DNA from: CBDUQI01 sp965369325
GTDB lineage: Bacteria > Pseudomonadota > Gammaproteobacteria > Steroidobacterales > JBCBZW01
NCBI GenBank assembly: GCA_965369325.1
Contig: CBDUQI010000154.1
Location: forward strand, 1 to 14,341
Direction of reading: 5' to 3'
Length of the DNA stretch: 14,341 bases
Positions 1-8,394 of this stretch are shown piece by piece (the first letter of the stretch is position 1; the number at the start of each line of letters is the position of its first letter). The translations under genes and the position numbers were made by a program. The notes beneath the pieces were generated by a model. The model ran no database searches and was not told the DNA's origin. It saw only the letters and a list, made by a program, of their open reading frames with translations.

Positions 1-26
1 CTCTTTAACAGCAAGGCGGATTCTCC

Positions 27-848
27 ATGCACGCTATGGTCAACATTGCGGTGCGCGCAGCACGGCGCGCCGGTGACATCATTGTTCGCGGCCTTAACCG
101 GCTGCACCAGGTCAAGGTGCAAAGCAAAGCGCGCAACGACTTCGTCACCGATATCGACCGGCGGGCGGAGGAGGCGATCATCGAGACCATCCGCGAGAGC
201 CACCCCGACCACGGCATTCTGGCGGAAGAAAGCGGTGCCAGCGGCGCGCAGGAAGACAAAGTGTGGATCATCGATCCGCTCGATGGCACCACCAATTTCA
301 TTCACGGCTTTCCAGTGTTTGCGGTTTCAATCGCCTTTCGCGAGAAGGGGCGGCTTGAGCATGCCGTGGTCTACGACGTGATGAGCCAGGAGCTGTTTAC
401 CGCCTCGCGCGGTACCGGCGCCACGCTGGAGGGCCGCAAAATTCGCGTCAGCAATCGGCGTGGCGTGGATGGCGCGCTGATCGGCACCGGTTTCCCGTAC
501 CGCGACAACACAGTGCACATGGATGCTTACCTGGCCATGTTTGCCGACCTCAGTCGCGACGTAGCCGGACTGCGTCGCCCCGGCTCGGCCGCACTTGATC
601 TCGCACATGTGGCCGCCGGGCGCTACGACGGGTTCTTTGAATTCGGCCTCGCCCCTTGGGATATCGCTGCTGGCGCCTTGTTAATTCGTGAGGCCGGCGG
701 ACTTATTTCCGGCCTGACCGGGGAGGATGATCTATTCCAGACCGGCCACGTAGTTGCCGGCGCGCCGAAAGTATTCACCGACTTATTGCGCCGCCTGGGC
801 CCCCACGTGACCGACGCGTTGCGCGAGCCCAAAAATACCGGAAACTAG
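27..848 (+). CDS. suhB: Inositol-1-monophosphatase family protein SuhB
   Basis: A 273-residue Mg2+-dependent, Li+-sensitive type sugar phosphatase that hydrolyses inositol 1-phosphate. In E. coli the same protein also joins the rRNA antitermination complex and supports ribosome maturation. The N-terminus MHAMVNIAVRAAR closely follows E. coli SuhB. Metal-site motifs are visible: the E67-E68 pair, DPLDGTTN at residues 83-90 and WDIAAG from residue 211 (D212). The GSAALDLAHVAAGRYDGFFE segment near residues 186-205 is also typical. Length matches the family (about 267). The start is supported by AAGGCGG about 7 nt upstream of the ATG. A nested hairpin at 875-902 lies beyond the stop, before the next gene on the same strand. 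The identification is secure. Whether this copy has the transcription role is inferred from E. coli. Confidence 0.97.
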   Translation: MHAMVNIAVRAARRAGDIIVRGLNRLHQVKVQSKARNDFVTDIDRRAEEAIIETIRESHPDHGILAEESGASGAQEDKVWIIDPLDGTTNFIHGFPVFAVSIAFREKGRLEHAVVYDVMSQELFTASRGTGATLEGRKIRVSNRRGVDGALIGTGFPYRDNTVHMDAYLAMFADLSRDVAGLRRPGSAALDLAHVAAGRYDGFFEFGLAPWDIAAGALLIREAGGLISGLTGEDDLFQTGHVVAGAPKVFTDLLRRLGPHVTDALREPKNTGN

Positions 849-874
849 CCTCGCCCGCCCCTGCGAGATCCGCT

Positions 875-902
875 GCGCGGGGCCGCTGAAGCGTCGCCGC
901 GC
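875..902 (+). terminator. Nested hairpin after suhB, possible weak terminator
   Basis: GCGCGG (875-880) can pair with CCGCGC (897-902), and a small CGC/GCG stem can form inside the loop. No T-run follows, so this is not a canonical intrinsic terminator. It may only slow or partly attenuate transcription from suhB into the amidohydrolase gene 89 nt downstream. It could also be chance in GC-rich DNA. Confidence 0.25.
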
Positions 903-925
903 CTGGCGACTCAGGCAGTGTGTTG

Positions 926-931
926 TATATT
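926..931 (+). promoter_or_regulatory. Possible -10 element ahead of the amidohydrolase gene
   Basis: TATATT stands out in a GC-rich gap. No good -35 is visible at 16-18 nt upstream. If it is a -10, transcription would begin at about 938. The first ATG (938) would then be leaderless, and the second in-frame ATG (968) would have a leader of about 30 nt. This is an inference from one hexamer. Confidence 0.25.
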
Positions 932-937
932 GCCTAA

Positions 938-2710
938 ATGACATTGAGTACTCAGCTTGCGGGCGCTATGCCCACTCTCGCCGCCCGACAGACCCTCTGG
1001 CCGGTCTTGCTCATCCTCGCTGCCCTGACTGGCTGCAGCAGTGAGCCTGGAGGGGCGGGGCCCCTATCCGCGGCACCAAACAACCCCAGCGCCATGGACG
1101 TGATGATTGTCAATGCCGATGTGCGCACGATGGACAGTGCTCACCCTAGGGCCCAAGCGCTGGGCATACGCGGCGAATTGATCGGCTTTGTCGGCAGCGC
1201 GCAGGAGGCTACAGCGTTCATTGGCCCCGACACCACGCGCATCGACGCCCACGGCGCCACTGTACTGCCGGGATTTCATGACGCGCATGTGCACCCGGTG
1301 TGGTCGGGTGTGCAGGAACTTCAGTGCGCGCTGCAATCAGCGGGGAGTCTGCAGGAGACGTTGACGCAGATCCGTGCGTGTGCGCAGCGACAGGCCGGGC
1401 AGGCCTGGGTCGTCGGCGGCGGCTGGGACCTATCGTTATTTGCCGATGGCAACGCTCCTAAAGGCTTGCTTGATGAGATTGAGGCTGAGCGGCCCATTTA
1501 TCTGGCTGGCGCCGACGGACACTCAGCCTGGGTTAACTCCCTAGCGCTGCAGATGGCCGGGATTGATGCTGCCACCTCGGATCCGCCACTCGGCGTCATC
1601 GAACGCGCGGGCCCCGATGGCGAGCCGGGCGGCACGCTGCGCGAGTCCGCCATGGATCTGGTGTCATCACTACTGCCACCGGTGAGCGATCAGATGCAGA
1701 TCGAGGCCGCTCACGTGGGTTTGCGCATCATGAACAAGTACGGCGTCACCTCGTTTATCGACGCCATGGTGGGTCCGAGTGAACTGGCGGCCTATCGCGC
1801 GCTGGATAGCACCCAGAGGCTGACCGCACGGGTACAAGCTTCGCTGGTTTTCTTAAGCGAAATAGGCGGCGACCCGGACAGCTTCGAGCAAACCTTTGCC
1901 CACCGCGATGAGTACACCTCACCGCGCTTCAAAGCCGATTCGATCAAAATCTTTGTCGATGGCGTGCTGGAGGGCGAGACCGCCGCGCTACTGCAACCCT
2001 ATGCGGGTGAACCACCGCACAGCGGCACCCTGAGCGCCAGCCGGCCCCAGCTAATCGAAGCCGCCAAACGTTTCGACGCCTTAGGCATTCAAGTGCACAT
2101 GCACGCCATTGGCGATCGGGCCGTGCGCGCGGCACTGGATGCGGTACAGGCCGCACGCGAGGCTAACGGCGGGCGCGGGCCCATGCATCACATCGCGCAT
2201 TTGCAGTTGATTCATCCGGATGACCTTGCCCGCTTTGGCGCGCTGCGGGTGGCCGCCAACTTCCAGGCCCTGTGGGCGAACCCGGATGAGTACATTACCG
2301 ACATCAACCTACCCGCTGTTGGCGCTGAGCGGGTGCAGCGCATGTACCCAATCGCCAGTGGTCAGCGCGCCGGCGCGATGATCGGGGGGGGCAGCGACTG
2401 GAACGTGTCGTCGCCAGACCCGCTGCAGGCGATGGAGGTGGCGATAACGCGGCGCGACCCAACCGGTGTACGTCCTGGCGTGCTGAACGCTGGCGAAGCA
2501 CTAACGCTGGATGAGGTGCTGGCCGCCTACACTATTAACGTTGCCCGCCTGATGGGCCACGATGACAGCACCGGGTCTTTAAGCGTCGGTAAACAGGCGG
2601 ATGTCGTGGTGCTGGATGCCGCAATTCACGCCCTGGCGCCCGAACAGCTCAGTGAAGTGAAAGTGGTGCGCACGATGCTGGCCGGGCAAAGTATTTACCA
2701 GGCCGAATAA
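938..2710 (+). CDS. Exported lipoprotein amidohydrolase, YtcJ type (Amidohydro_3)
   Basis: A 590-residue metal-dependent hydrolase of the amidohydrolase superfamily. Substrate is unknown; YtcJ-like proteins are only loosely assigned to amide or ester hydrolysis. Motifs in order: DAHVHP with H117 and H119, GGGWD near 160-164, SIKIFVDG with K337 as likely metal-bridging lysine, VHMHAIGDRA with H387/H389, MHHIAH at 416-421, and GGGSDWNVSSPDPL with catalytic-type D487. The C-terminal GKQADVVVLD is the usual beta-sandwich closure. The N-terminus has a hydrophobic stretch (residues 19-32) ending in the lipobox LTGC with C33, so the mature protein is probably membrane-anchored on the periplasmic side. 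The second Met (position 968) would give a more ordinary 23-residue signal and may be the true start. It ends at a strong hairpin shared with the convergent secF. Confidence 0.9.
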   Translation: MTLSTQLAGAMPTLAARQTLWPVLLILAALTGCSSEPGGAGPLSAAPNNPSAMDVMIVNADVRTMDSAHPRAQALGIRGELIGFVGSAQEATAFIGPDTTRIDAHGATVLPGFHDAHVHPVWSGVQELQCALQSAGSLQETLTQIRACAQRQAGQAWVVGGGWDLSLFADGNAPKGLLDEIEAERPIYLAGADGHSAWVNSLALQMAGIDAATSDPPLGVIERAGPDGEPGGTLRESAMDLVSSLLPPVSDQMQIEAAHVGLRIMNKYGVTSFIDAMVGPSELAAYRALDSTQRLTARVQASLVFLSEIGGDPDSFEQTFAHRDEYTSPRFKADSIKIFVDGVLEGETAALLQPYAGEPPHSGTLSASRPQLIEAAKRFDALGIQVHMHAIGDRAVRAALDAVQAAREANGGRGPMHHIAHLQLIHPDDLARFGALRVAANFQALWANPDEYITDINLPAVGAERVQRMYPIASGQRAGAMIGGGSDWNVSSPDPLQAMEVAITRRDPTGVRPGVLNAGEALTLDEVLAAYTINVARLMGHDDSTGSLSVGKQADVVVLDAAIHALAPEQLSEVKVVRTMLAGQSIYQAE

Positions 2711-2717
2711 ATAGACA

Positions 2718-2745
2718 AAGCCGCCGGCGGGTCGGCCGGCGGCTT
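2718..2745. terminator. Hairpin between convergent amidohydrolase gene and secF
   Basis: AAGCCGCCGGC (2718-2728) pairs perfectly with GCCGGCGGCTT (2735-2745) around a 6-nt loop, an 11-bp stem. Plus-strand readout has only a short T-tail (CTTGTAT). Minus-strand readout continues into CTTTGTCTATTTATT, which is T-richer. It lies 7 nt past the amidohydrolase stop and about 70 nt past the secF stop, so it can serve both genes. Confidence 0.7.
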
Positions 2746-2813
2746 GTATGACACTCGGGCGAACGCCCGCTGGTGCTTTATCGGCAGTGCCCCTGCCCGC
2801 GCGGAATTTTGCT

Positions 2814-3788
2814 TTAAGGAATCGCGCCCAGATCTTTGTCGATCTCCGGATCAGGCGGCATCAGATCGACAGCCGTCACGTTCAACGCAAGCGCGATCGC
2901 GCTGGCCACGTAGATGGACGAGTAGGTGCCGAGAACGATGCCGATGATTAGCGCAAGGGCAAAGTTATGTATCGTCTCACCGCCTAAGAAAAACAACGCC
3001 AGCACCACCAGCAGCGTGGTAAAACTGGTCACCAGTGTGCGCGAGAGCATCTGGTTAATCGACAGGTTCATGAGTTGCTCGGTCGTGATCTTGCGAATGC
3101 CTTGGAAGTTCTCACGAATACGATCAAACACCACGATGGTGTCATTCAGCGAGTAACCAATCACCGCAAGTACCGCTGCGAGCACCGGCAGGTCGAACGA
3201 GAAGCCAAAGATGGAGAACACACCGAGCGTGATGATGACGTCATGCGCCAATGCGGCCACCGCACCCACAGCGAATTTCCACTGAAAGCGGAAACTTACG
3301 TAGGCCAGAATCATCAGCAACGCGAACACCATGGCGAGCCCGCCATCCTCGCGAAGCTCCTCACCCACGCGCGGCCCCACAAATTCCACCCGTCGGCGCG
3401 TAGCCTGCGAGTCGGCCGCGACCAGAATCTCATACACGCGCTCGCCAATCGCCGATCGCTGCTTGGCCTGCTCCACCGAATCGGCCGCCTCATCGATATC
3501 CTCGGCCCCGGGCAGAATGCGGATCAACACATCCTCTGGCGACCCAAAATGCTGCACGATCGGCGACTCAAATCCGGCCTGCTCCAGCATGCCGCGAATC
3601 GGCGGTAGTTCCTGCGGGGATTCATACCCCACCTCCACCAACACGCCACCGCTAAAATCAATGCCGAAGTTCAACTGCTTCACTGCCAGGGATGCCAGTG
3701 AGGCCGTGATAAGTAATCCGGACAACACGTAAGCCAGCTTACGATTGCCCAGAAAGTCGATGTTAGTACCTTTTTTAAGAATTTCCAT
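2814..3788 (-). CDS. secF: Protein translocase subunit SecF
   Basis: A 324-residue inner-membrane subunit of SecDF, the RND-type accessory complex that uses proton motive force to pull preproteins out of the SecYEG channel on the periplasmic side. One N-terminal membrane segment (about residues 19-36) is followed by the signature FGIDFSGGVLVEV near residues 41-53 and a periplasmic domain. Five more membrane segments follow, including GYSLNDTIVVFDRIRENF, the conserved SecF motif after TM4/5. Length agrees with E. coli SecF (323). The gene starts 9 nt after the secD stop. The sequence TGAGG, overlapping the secD stop codon, serves as its ribosome binding site, which indicates translational coupling. 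Assignment is secure. Confidence 0.97.
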   Translation of the reverse strand: MEILKKGTNIDFLGNRKLAYVLSGLLITASLASLAVKQLNFGIDFSGGVLVEVGYESPQELPPIRGMLEQAGFESPIVQHFGSPEDVLIRILPGAEDIDEAADSVEQAKQRSAIGERVYEILVAADSQATRRRVEFVGPRVGEELREDGGLAMVFALLMILAYVSFRFQWKFAVGAVAALAHDVIITLGVFSIFGFSFDLPVLAAVLAVIGYSLNDTIVVFDRIRENFQGIRKITTEQLMNLSINQMLSRTLVTSFTTLLVVLALFFLGGETIHNFALALIIGIVLGTYSSIYVASAIALALNVTAVDLMPPDPEIDKDLGAIP

Positions 3789-3797
3789 CGTGGTGCC

Positions 3798-5681
3798 TCA
3801 GATCGCCAGCTTCTCGACCTTGCGGCCACCGTAAATCAGGTTAATCACCGCCCGGGTGCCCACAATGGCCGTGAACATAGAGGTGAGAATCCCAAGGAAT
3901 AACGTCACCGCGAACCCGCGGATAGGGCCGGTACCAAATACCCACAACACCAGTGCGGCAATCGCCGTGGTGATGTTGGCATCCGCGATGGTCGAGAAGG
4001 CCTTTTCGTATCCCGAATGAATGGCCGACTGGATGGTATTACCGGATTTGAGCTCCTCGCGTATTCGCTCAAAAATAAGCACGTTGGCGTCCACCGACAT
4101 ACCCACTGTTAACACTATCCCAGCAATCCCGGGCAGGCTTAGTGCAGCCTGCAACAATGACAGCAGCGATACAATCATCACCAGGTTAATGAACAGCGCG
4201 GCGTTAGCAACCAAGCCAAAGACCCGGTAGTACACGGCCATAAAGAGCACGACCAGCAGGAAACCGATGCCGACGGCCGTACTGCCCTTCACGATGTTGT
4301 CCTTACCCAGACTCGGGCCGATGGTGCGCTCTTCCACCTTGTAGATGGGTGCGGCCAGAGAGCCGGCCCGCAGCAGCAGCGCCAGATCGCTGGCCTCGTT
4401 GGGCAACACGCCGGTAATCTGAAAGCGGCGGGAAAACACGCCGCGGATGGTCGCGACGCTGATCACCGTCTCGGTGATCTCTGTGCGAATTTCTTCCTGG
4501 CCGTCGCGAATAACTTTGCGAGGCTCGGTCTCAACGAACACCACGGCCATTGGTTTGTCGATGTTGGCCGCCGTCGTCTTTTGCATACGGCTGCCTCCCT
4601 GCGCGTCCAGATTGACGAACACGGCCGGAGTACCCGAGTCTGATGCAATACCCGAACTGGCGCCGGTGAGATTGTCGCCCGTAACAATGACGGTACGTTT
4701 GAGCAGTATCGGGTTGCCGTCACGCTCGTAGTACAAACGGGTCCCGAACGGCGCCCGGCCCGTGCGATCGGCCTCCGTGGGTGAGTGCTCAGTATCGGCC
4801 AGACGAAACTCCAGCGTGGCAGTGGCGCCGATAATGCGCGCTGCCTGGTTCGGGTCGGACACCCCGGGCAACTCGATCACAATGCGGTTGACGCCGCTGC
4901 GCTGAACCAGCGGCTCGGCCACACCCAGCTCATCCACACGCCGGCGCAGCGTGGTGAGGTTCTGTTCGATTGCCTGGTCCTGGCGATCTTTTATAGCCAA
5001 CTCCGTGAACTCGCCGATCACCAGTGGCGTGCCCCCGTCAGCCGAACGACGGAAGTCCATCCCCTCGATAGCACCACCCAATTCGCGCGCCGCCTCATCG
5101 GCCGTGGCGGCCTGTTCAAAGCTGACCTGGATACCGTTAGCCCGCCGACTCACCTCTTTGTAAGACAGCCGCTCGTTGCGCAGCGCAGCTTTCGCGTCGC
5201 GTTCAACCTGAGTGATCCCCTTGCTCATCACACTGGACAGATCCACTTCGTACAAGAAGTGCACGCCACCGCGCAGATCCAGCCCCAACGCAATCGGCTT
5301 TAACCCCAGCGCACGTAACCAGCCGGGCAAACGCGCCCGCTGGGTGAGCGCCACGCCGTAGTCTTTGCCCAGTTTGGCACGCAGCGCGTCAGCGGTGCCG
5401 TCAGCGCCCCCCTTCAGCGGGGCGTCTTCGTCAAATACCACGAACACCTGATCACCGTCTTCGCCGATCGCACGAAAACTCTGCTGCTCCGCGCCAAGCA
5501 TCTGCTCCACGCGAGCCAGCAGCCCGGCTTCCGGCTCGCCATCATCGCGTGCAATCTGCAGGGCAGGATCGGTGGGAAATAAATTTGGAACGGCGAACAT
5601 CCCTGCCACCAGCACGACGGCAAGAACCAATAGGTTCTTCCATCTGGGGAAGGTATTGTTCCAGGCAGCTTGCTGGTTCAT
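3798..5681 (-). CDS. secD: Protein translocase subunit SecD
   Basis: A 627-residue partner of SecF in the SecDF-YajC complex of the inner membrane (E. coli SecD has 615). The first membrane segment is at about residues 16-34. The SecD signature ALGLDLRGGVHFLYEVD starts near residue 131. A large periplasmic region follows, including RRVDELGVAEPLVQRSG and ELPGV segments typical of the P1/P4 regions. The C-terminal half has five membrane segments with GMSVDANVLIFERIREE. Its Asp (about residue 531) aligns with the proton-path Asp of E. coli SecD. The start codon overlaps the yajC stop as ATGA (5678-5681), and secF follows after 9 nt, so yajC-secD-secF are translationally linked. No disruption seen. 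Confidence 0.97.
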   Translation of the reverse strand: MNQQAAWNNTFPRWKNLLVLAVVLVAGMFAVPNLFPTDPALQIARDDGEPEAGLLARVEQMLGAEQQSFRAIGEDGDQVFVVFDEDAPLKGGADGTADALRAKLGKDYGVALTQRARLPGWLRALGLKPIALGLDLRGGVHFLYEVDLSSVMSKGITQVERDAKAALRNERLSYKEVSRRANGIQVSFEQAATADEAARELGGAIEGMDFRRSADGGTPLVIGEFTELAIKDRQDQAIEQNLTTLRRRVDELGVAEPLVQRSGVNRIVIELPGVSDPNQAARIIGATATLEFRLADTEHSPTEADRTGRAPFGTRLYYERDGNPILLKRTVIVTGDNLTGASSGIASDSGTPAVFVNLDAQGGSRMQKTTAANIDKPMAVVFVETEPRKVIRDGQEEIRTEITETVISVATIRGVFSRRFQITGVLPNEASDLALLLRAGSLAAPIYKVEERTIGPSLGKDNIVKGSTAVGIGFLLVVLFMAVYYRVFGLVANAALFINLVMIVSLLSLLQAALSLPGIAGIVLTVGMSVDANVLIFERIREELKSGNTIQSAIHSGYEKAFSTIADANITTAIAALVLWVFGTGPIRGFAVTLFLGILTSMFTAIVGTRAVINLIYGGRKVEKLAI

Positions 5682-6019
5682 GCGCTCTTGACCGTGCCCT
5701 TAGGCATGACTGCGCCCACTGTATTACGTTGAACGCGCAGCTCAACGCCGTTCGCCACCTCGACAGTCAGAAACTGCTCGCCGACTTTGGTCACTTTGCC
5801 AAGCACGCCACCACTGGTGACGATCTCGGTACCCACCTGCAACGAGCCAACCATCTCGCGATGTTCCTTTGCTCGTTTTTGCTGGGGGCGGATCAGCAAA
5901 AAGTAAAAGATGGCGATAAATATCACCAGCGGCAAAAACGTCTGAATTGGGTTGGGTCCCTGGGTAGGTGCGGCGGTGCCCACCTCCTGTGCCCCAACGG
6001 TGGAAATAAACAGGTCCAT
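5678..6019 (-). CDS. yajC: Sec translocon accessory protein YajC
   Basis: A 113-residue single-span inner-membrane protein that associates with SecD and SecF. The hydrophobic segment TFLPLVIFIAIFYFLLIRP (about residues 27-45) is followed by the conserved basic PQQKRAKEHREM stretch. The cytoplasmic domain carries GTEIVTSGGVLGKV, the YajC hallmark. A good ribosome binding site (GAGAGGGACGAGC) precedes the ATG. A candidate promoter lies at 6074-6104, within the 183-nt gap from tgt. The stop overlaps the secD start by 4 nt. The family is unmistakable. Its exact mechanistic role is still modest in known systems. Confidence 0.96.
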   Translation of the reverse strand: MDLFISTVGAQEVGTAAPTQGPNPIQTFLPLVIFIAIFYFLLIRPQQKRAKEHREMVGSLQVGTEIVTSGGVLGKVTKVGEQFLTVEVANGVELRVQRNTVGAVMPKGTVKSA

Positions 6020-6073
6020 GCTCGTCCCTCTCGGACTGCTAAAAGTACGTGTAGCTAGGCAATGCAGCGCGCA

Positions 6074-6104
6074 ATTATGCCACAGCCATGCTGCACACGA
6101 ACAA
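6074..6104 (-). promoter_or_regulatory. Candidate promoter for yajC-secD-secF
   Basis: On the minus strand, CATAAT (6074-6079), preceded by TGTGG, resembles a sigma-70 -10. TTGTTC (6099-6104) could be a -35, but the 19-nt spacer is long. The predicted start near 6067 would give a leader of about 48 nt before the yajC ATG. The 183-nt gap from tgt also argues for a separate start here. No terminator is visible between tgt and yajC, so readthrough from upstream is also possible. Confidence 0.45.
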
Positions 6105-6202
6105 TCCAGTTTATTGCTCCAACAGGACCGCTCCCCCCGACTGACCTGAGGACGCGGCGCGCCTGTTTCAAGGGCTGGCGAGCAAACCGGCCCGAATCCG
6201 CC

Positions 6203-7306
6203 CTACACGCCTCCGGCGCGTTGCTGGTAGAACCGGCTGACCCATGCCGCCAGCGCCCCAGCCTCGATGGCATCCCGCATGTCCTGCATAAGTTGCTGGT
6301 AGTAGTACAAGTTATGGATGGTATTGAGGCGGGCGCCAAGAATCTCGTTGCATTTATCCAGGTGCCGCAGGTAGGCACGAGTGTAGTGACGGCAGGTGTA
6401 ACAGGGGCAGTCCGGATCAGGTGGGCTCACATCCTGCGCGAATCGTGCGTTGCGGATCCGCAGAGTACCGCGCGAGGTAAACAAAAATCCGTTGCGGGCA
6501 TTGCGCGTGGGTATGACGCAATCGAACATATCCACGCCCCGGCGCACGGATTCGACCAAATCCTCGGGCGTGCCCACGCCCATCAGATAGCGCGGGCGGT
6601 GCGCCGGCAGCAGCGGCAAGGTGGCCTCCAGCACCGACAGACGCTCGGCCTCCGACTCGCCCACCGACAAGCCACCAATGGCATAACCGTCAAAGCCGAT
6701 CTCACGCAAACCGGCCGCCGACTCAGCCCGCAGCGCCCCGTACATGCCGCCTTGTACAATGCCGAACAACGCAGCCGGGTTGTCGCCGTGGGCCTCGCGG
6801 CTGCGCCGTGCCCAGCGCAGCGACAGTTCCATCGAGCGGCGCGCCTGCGCCTCGGTGGCCGGGTACTCGGTGCACTCATCAAAGATCATGACAATGTCGG
6901 CGCCCAGCTCTGCCTGCACACGCATTGAGCTCTCCGGCGACAGCTCCACCTTCGAGCCGTTAACCGGCGAGCGAAAGCTGACGCCGGCTTCGGTCACTTT
7001 GCGCATTTGCGCCAGGCTAAAGACCTGAAAACCGCCAGAGTCCGTCAGGATCGGTCCCTGCCAGTTCATAAAGTCATGCAGGTCGCCGTGCTGGCGAATA
7101 ATCTCGGTGCCCGGGCGTAACATAAGATGGAAGGTGTTGCCGAGAATGATCTGTGCGCCGAGGCCGGTGAGTTCCTCGGGAGTCATCGCTTTGACGGTGC
7201 CGTACGTGCCGACGGGCATGAACGCGGGCGTCTCCACCACCCCGCGTTCGAAAGTCAACCGCCCACGACGTGCCTCGCCATCACTGCCCAGATGCTCAAA
7301 TCGCAC
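6203..7306 (-). CDS. tgt: tRNA-guanine(34) transglycosylase
   Basis: Exchanges guanine-34 for preQ1 in tRNAs with GUN anticodons (Tyr, His, Asn, Asp), the base-insertion step of queuosine synthesis. I chose the GTG at 7306. It gives (M)RFEHLGSDGEARRGRL, which matches the usual MxFEL N-terminus, and it has AAGG about 8 nt upstream. With this start (367 residues) the key residues are D89 in TDSGGFQ, nucleophile D262 in FDCVIPTRNARNG, and the zinc ligands C300, C302, C305 and H331. All are within two positions of E. coli Tgt. The frame remains open upstream, and an ATG at 7339 (378 residues) is the alternative. The start lies inside the end of queA (overlap 11 nt, or 44 nt with the ATG), so the pair is translationally coupled. 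Confidence 0.95.
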   Translation of the reverse strand: MRFEHLGSDGEARRGRLTFERGVVETPAFMPVGTYGTVKAMTPEELTGLGAQIILGNTFHLMLRPGTEIIRQHGDLHDFMNWQGPILTDSGGFQVFSLAQMRKVTEAGVSFRSPVNGSKVELSPESSMRVQAELGADIVMIFDECTEYPATEAQARRSMELSLRWARRSREAHGDNPAALFGIVQGGMYGALRAESAAGLREIGFDGYAIGGLSVGESEAERLSVLEATLPLLPAHRPRYLMGVGTPEDLVESVRRGVDMFDCVIPTRNARNGFLFTSRGTLRIRNARFAQDVSPPDPDCPCYTCRHYTRAYLRHLDKCNEILGARLNTIHNLYYYQQLMQDMRDAIEAGALAAWVSRFYQQRAGGV

Positions 7307-8348
7307 CCGGCGCGCCTTGCGGGGTGATAAACATGGCATCACCATAGCTGAAAAACCGGTACTGCTCAGACACTGCATGCCGATAGCTCGCCAGCACCTG
7401 CTCGCGCCCCGCAAATGCGCTAACCAACATCAGCAAGGTGGACTCGGGCACGTGAAAGTTGGTCACCATGGCATCCACCACCGAGAAGCGGTAGCCCGGG
7501 TAGATGAACAACGAGGTCTCACCCTCGAACGGGGCCAGTTCACCGGAGCCGTCTGGCGTCTGCCCGGCAGCACTCTCCAGGGTTCTAACCGCGGTGGTCC
7601 CTACCGCAATCACGCGCCCGCCGGACGCGCGCGCACGCGCGATCGCATCCACCGTCTCCTGGCCCAGGTGCGCCACCTCACTGTGCATCTGATGCTCAGT
7701 AATATCCTCAACCCGCACGGGCTGAAATGTGCCGGCACCCACATGCAGGGTAACCGTGGTGCTCTGCACACCCATCTGCTGCAACTGCGCCAGCATGGGT
7801 TCATCAAAATGCAGGCCGGCGGTCGGGGCGGCTACCGCCCCGGGCACCTTTGCGTACACCGTTTGATAACGTTGCCGATCAGCCGGCTCGTCTTCACGCT
7901 TTACGTACGGCGGCAGGGGAACGTGGCCCTGGTTCTGCAGATACATCAACACCGGCATAGCCACATCGACCAGAAACATCGACTGCTCCTCGGCCACGAC
8001 TTTTGCGCTGACTTGCCCGTCCAGCATTAGGTACTGCCCCAGCTCGACCGACTTACGCGGGCGAATCTGCGCCAGCATCCGATGCTCGCTAACTATCCGC
8101 TCAGCCATCAACTCGATACGCGCGCCGCGCGAGGTAAAGGCGAATGAGCGCGCAGGCAATACCTGCGTGTCGTTCAGCACCAGCAGATCGTTCGGGCGCA
8201 GCAGCGAGGGTAAATCGCAGAACTGTAGGTCTCGGTGTGTGCCATCAGCACCGTCCAACACCAGCAGGCGAGCACCCGTGCGCTGTTCGCACGGGCGTTG
8301 TGCGATCAGCGACTTGGGCAGTTCGTAAGAAAAATCACTTCGTTTCAT
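7296..8348 (-). CDS. queA: S-adenosylmethionine:tRNA ribosyltransferase-isomerase
   Basis: A 350-residue cytoplasmic enzyme that moves the ribosyl group of S-adenosylmethionine onto preQ1-34 in tRNA to form epoxyqueuosine, the step after Tgt. The N-terminus MKRSDFSYELPKSLIAQRP is the classic QueA opening. Further family motifs are LLVLNDTQVLPAR, VPLPPYVKREDE, YQTVYAKVPGAVAAPTAGLHFD, TLHVGAGTFQPV, TTAVRTLES and MVTNFHVPESTLLMLVSAF. Length is normal (E. coli 356). The gene begins 46 nt after the stop of the PDZ-protein gene on the same strand. No terminator and no convincing promoter lie between them, so it may be co-transcribed with the upstream ECF unit. The 3' end overlaps tgt. Confidence 0.97.
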   Translation of the reverse strand: MKRSDFSYELPKSLIAQRPCEQRTGARLLVLDGADGTHRDLQFCDLPSLLRPNDLLVLNDTQVLPARSFAFTSRGARIELMAERIVSEHRMLAQIRPRKSVELGQYLMLDGQVSAKVVAEEQSMFLVDVAMPVLMYLQNQGHVPLPPYVKREDEPADRQRYQTVYAKVPGAVAAPTAGLHFDEPMLAQLQQMGVQSTTVTLHVGAGTFQPVRVEDITEHQMHSEVAHLGQETVDAIARARASGGRVIAVGTTAVRTLESAAGQTPDGSGELAPFEGETSLFIYPGYRFSVVDAMVTNFHVPESTLLMLVSAFAGREQVLASYRHAVSEQYRFFSYGDAMFITPQGAPGAI

Positions 8349-8394
8349 AGGTCCCGGATATTACCCTCGGACCTTACCGAAGAGCTAGCGCGGG

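Noticed and set aside
3075..3608. 177-codon plus-strand open frame
   Set aside because: It lies antisense within secF, with His/Arg-rich low-similarity content, a shadow of the conserved gene.
6062..6928. 288-codon plus-strand open frame
   Set aside because: Most of it is antisense to tgt. Composition is biased and no family resemblance is seen.
7107..8030. 307-codon plus-strand open frame
   Set aside because: It is antisense to tgt and queA, both certain genes. Its translation is rich in His, Arg and Gln without domains, as expected of a shadow frame in GC-rich DNA.
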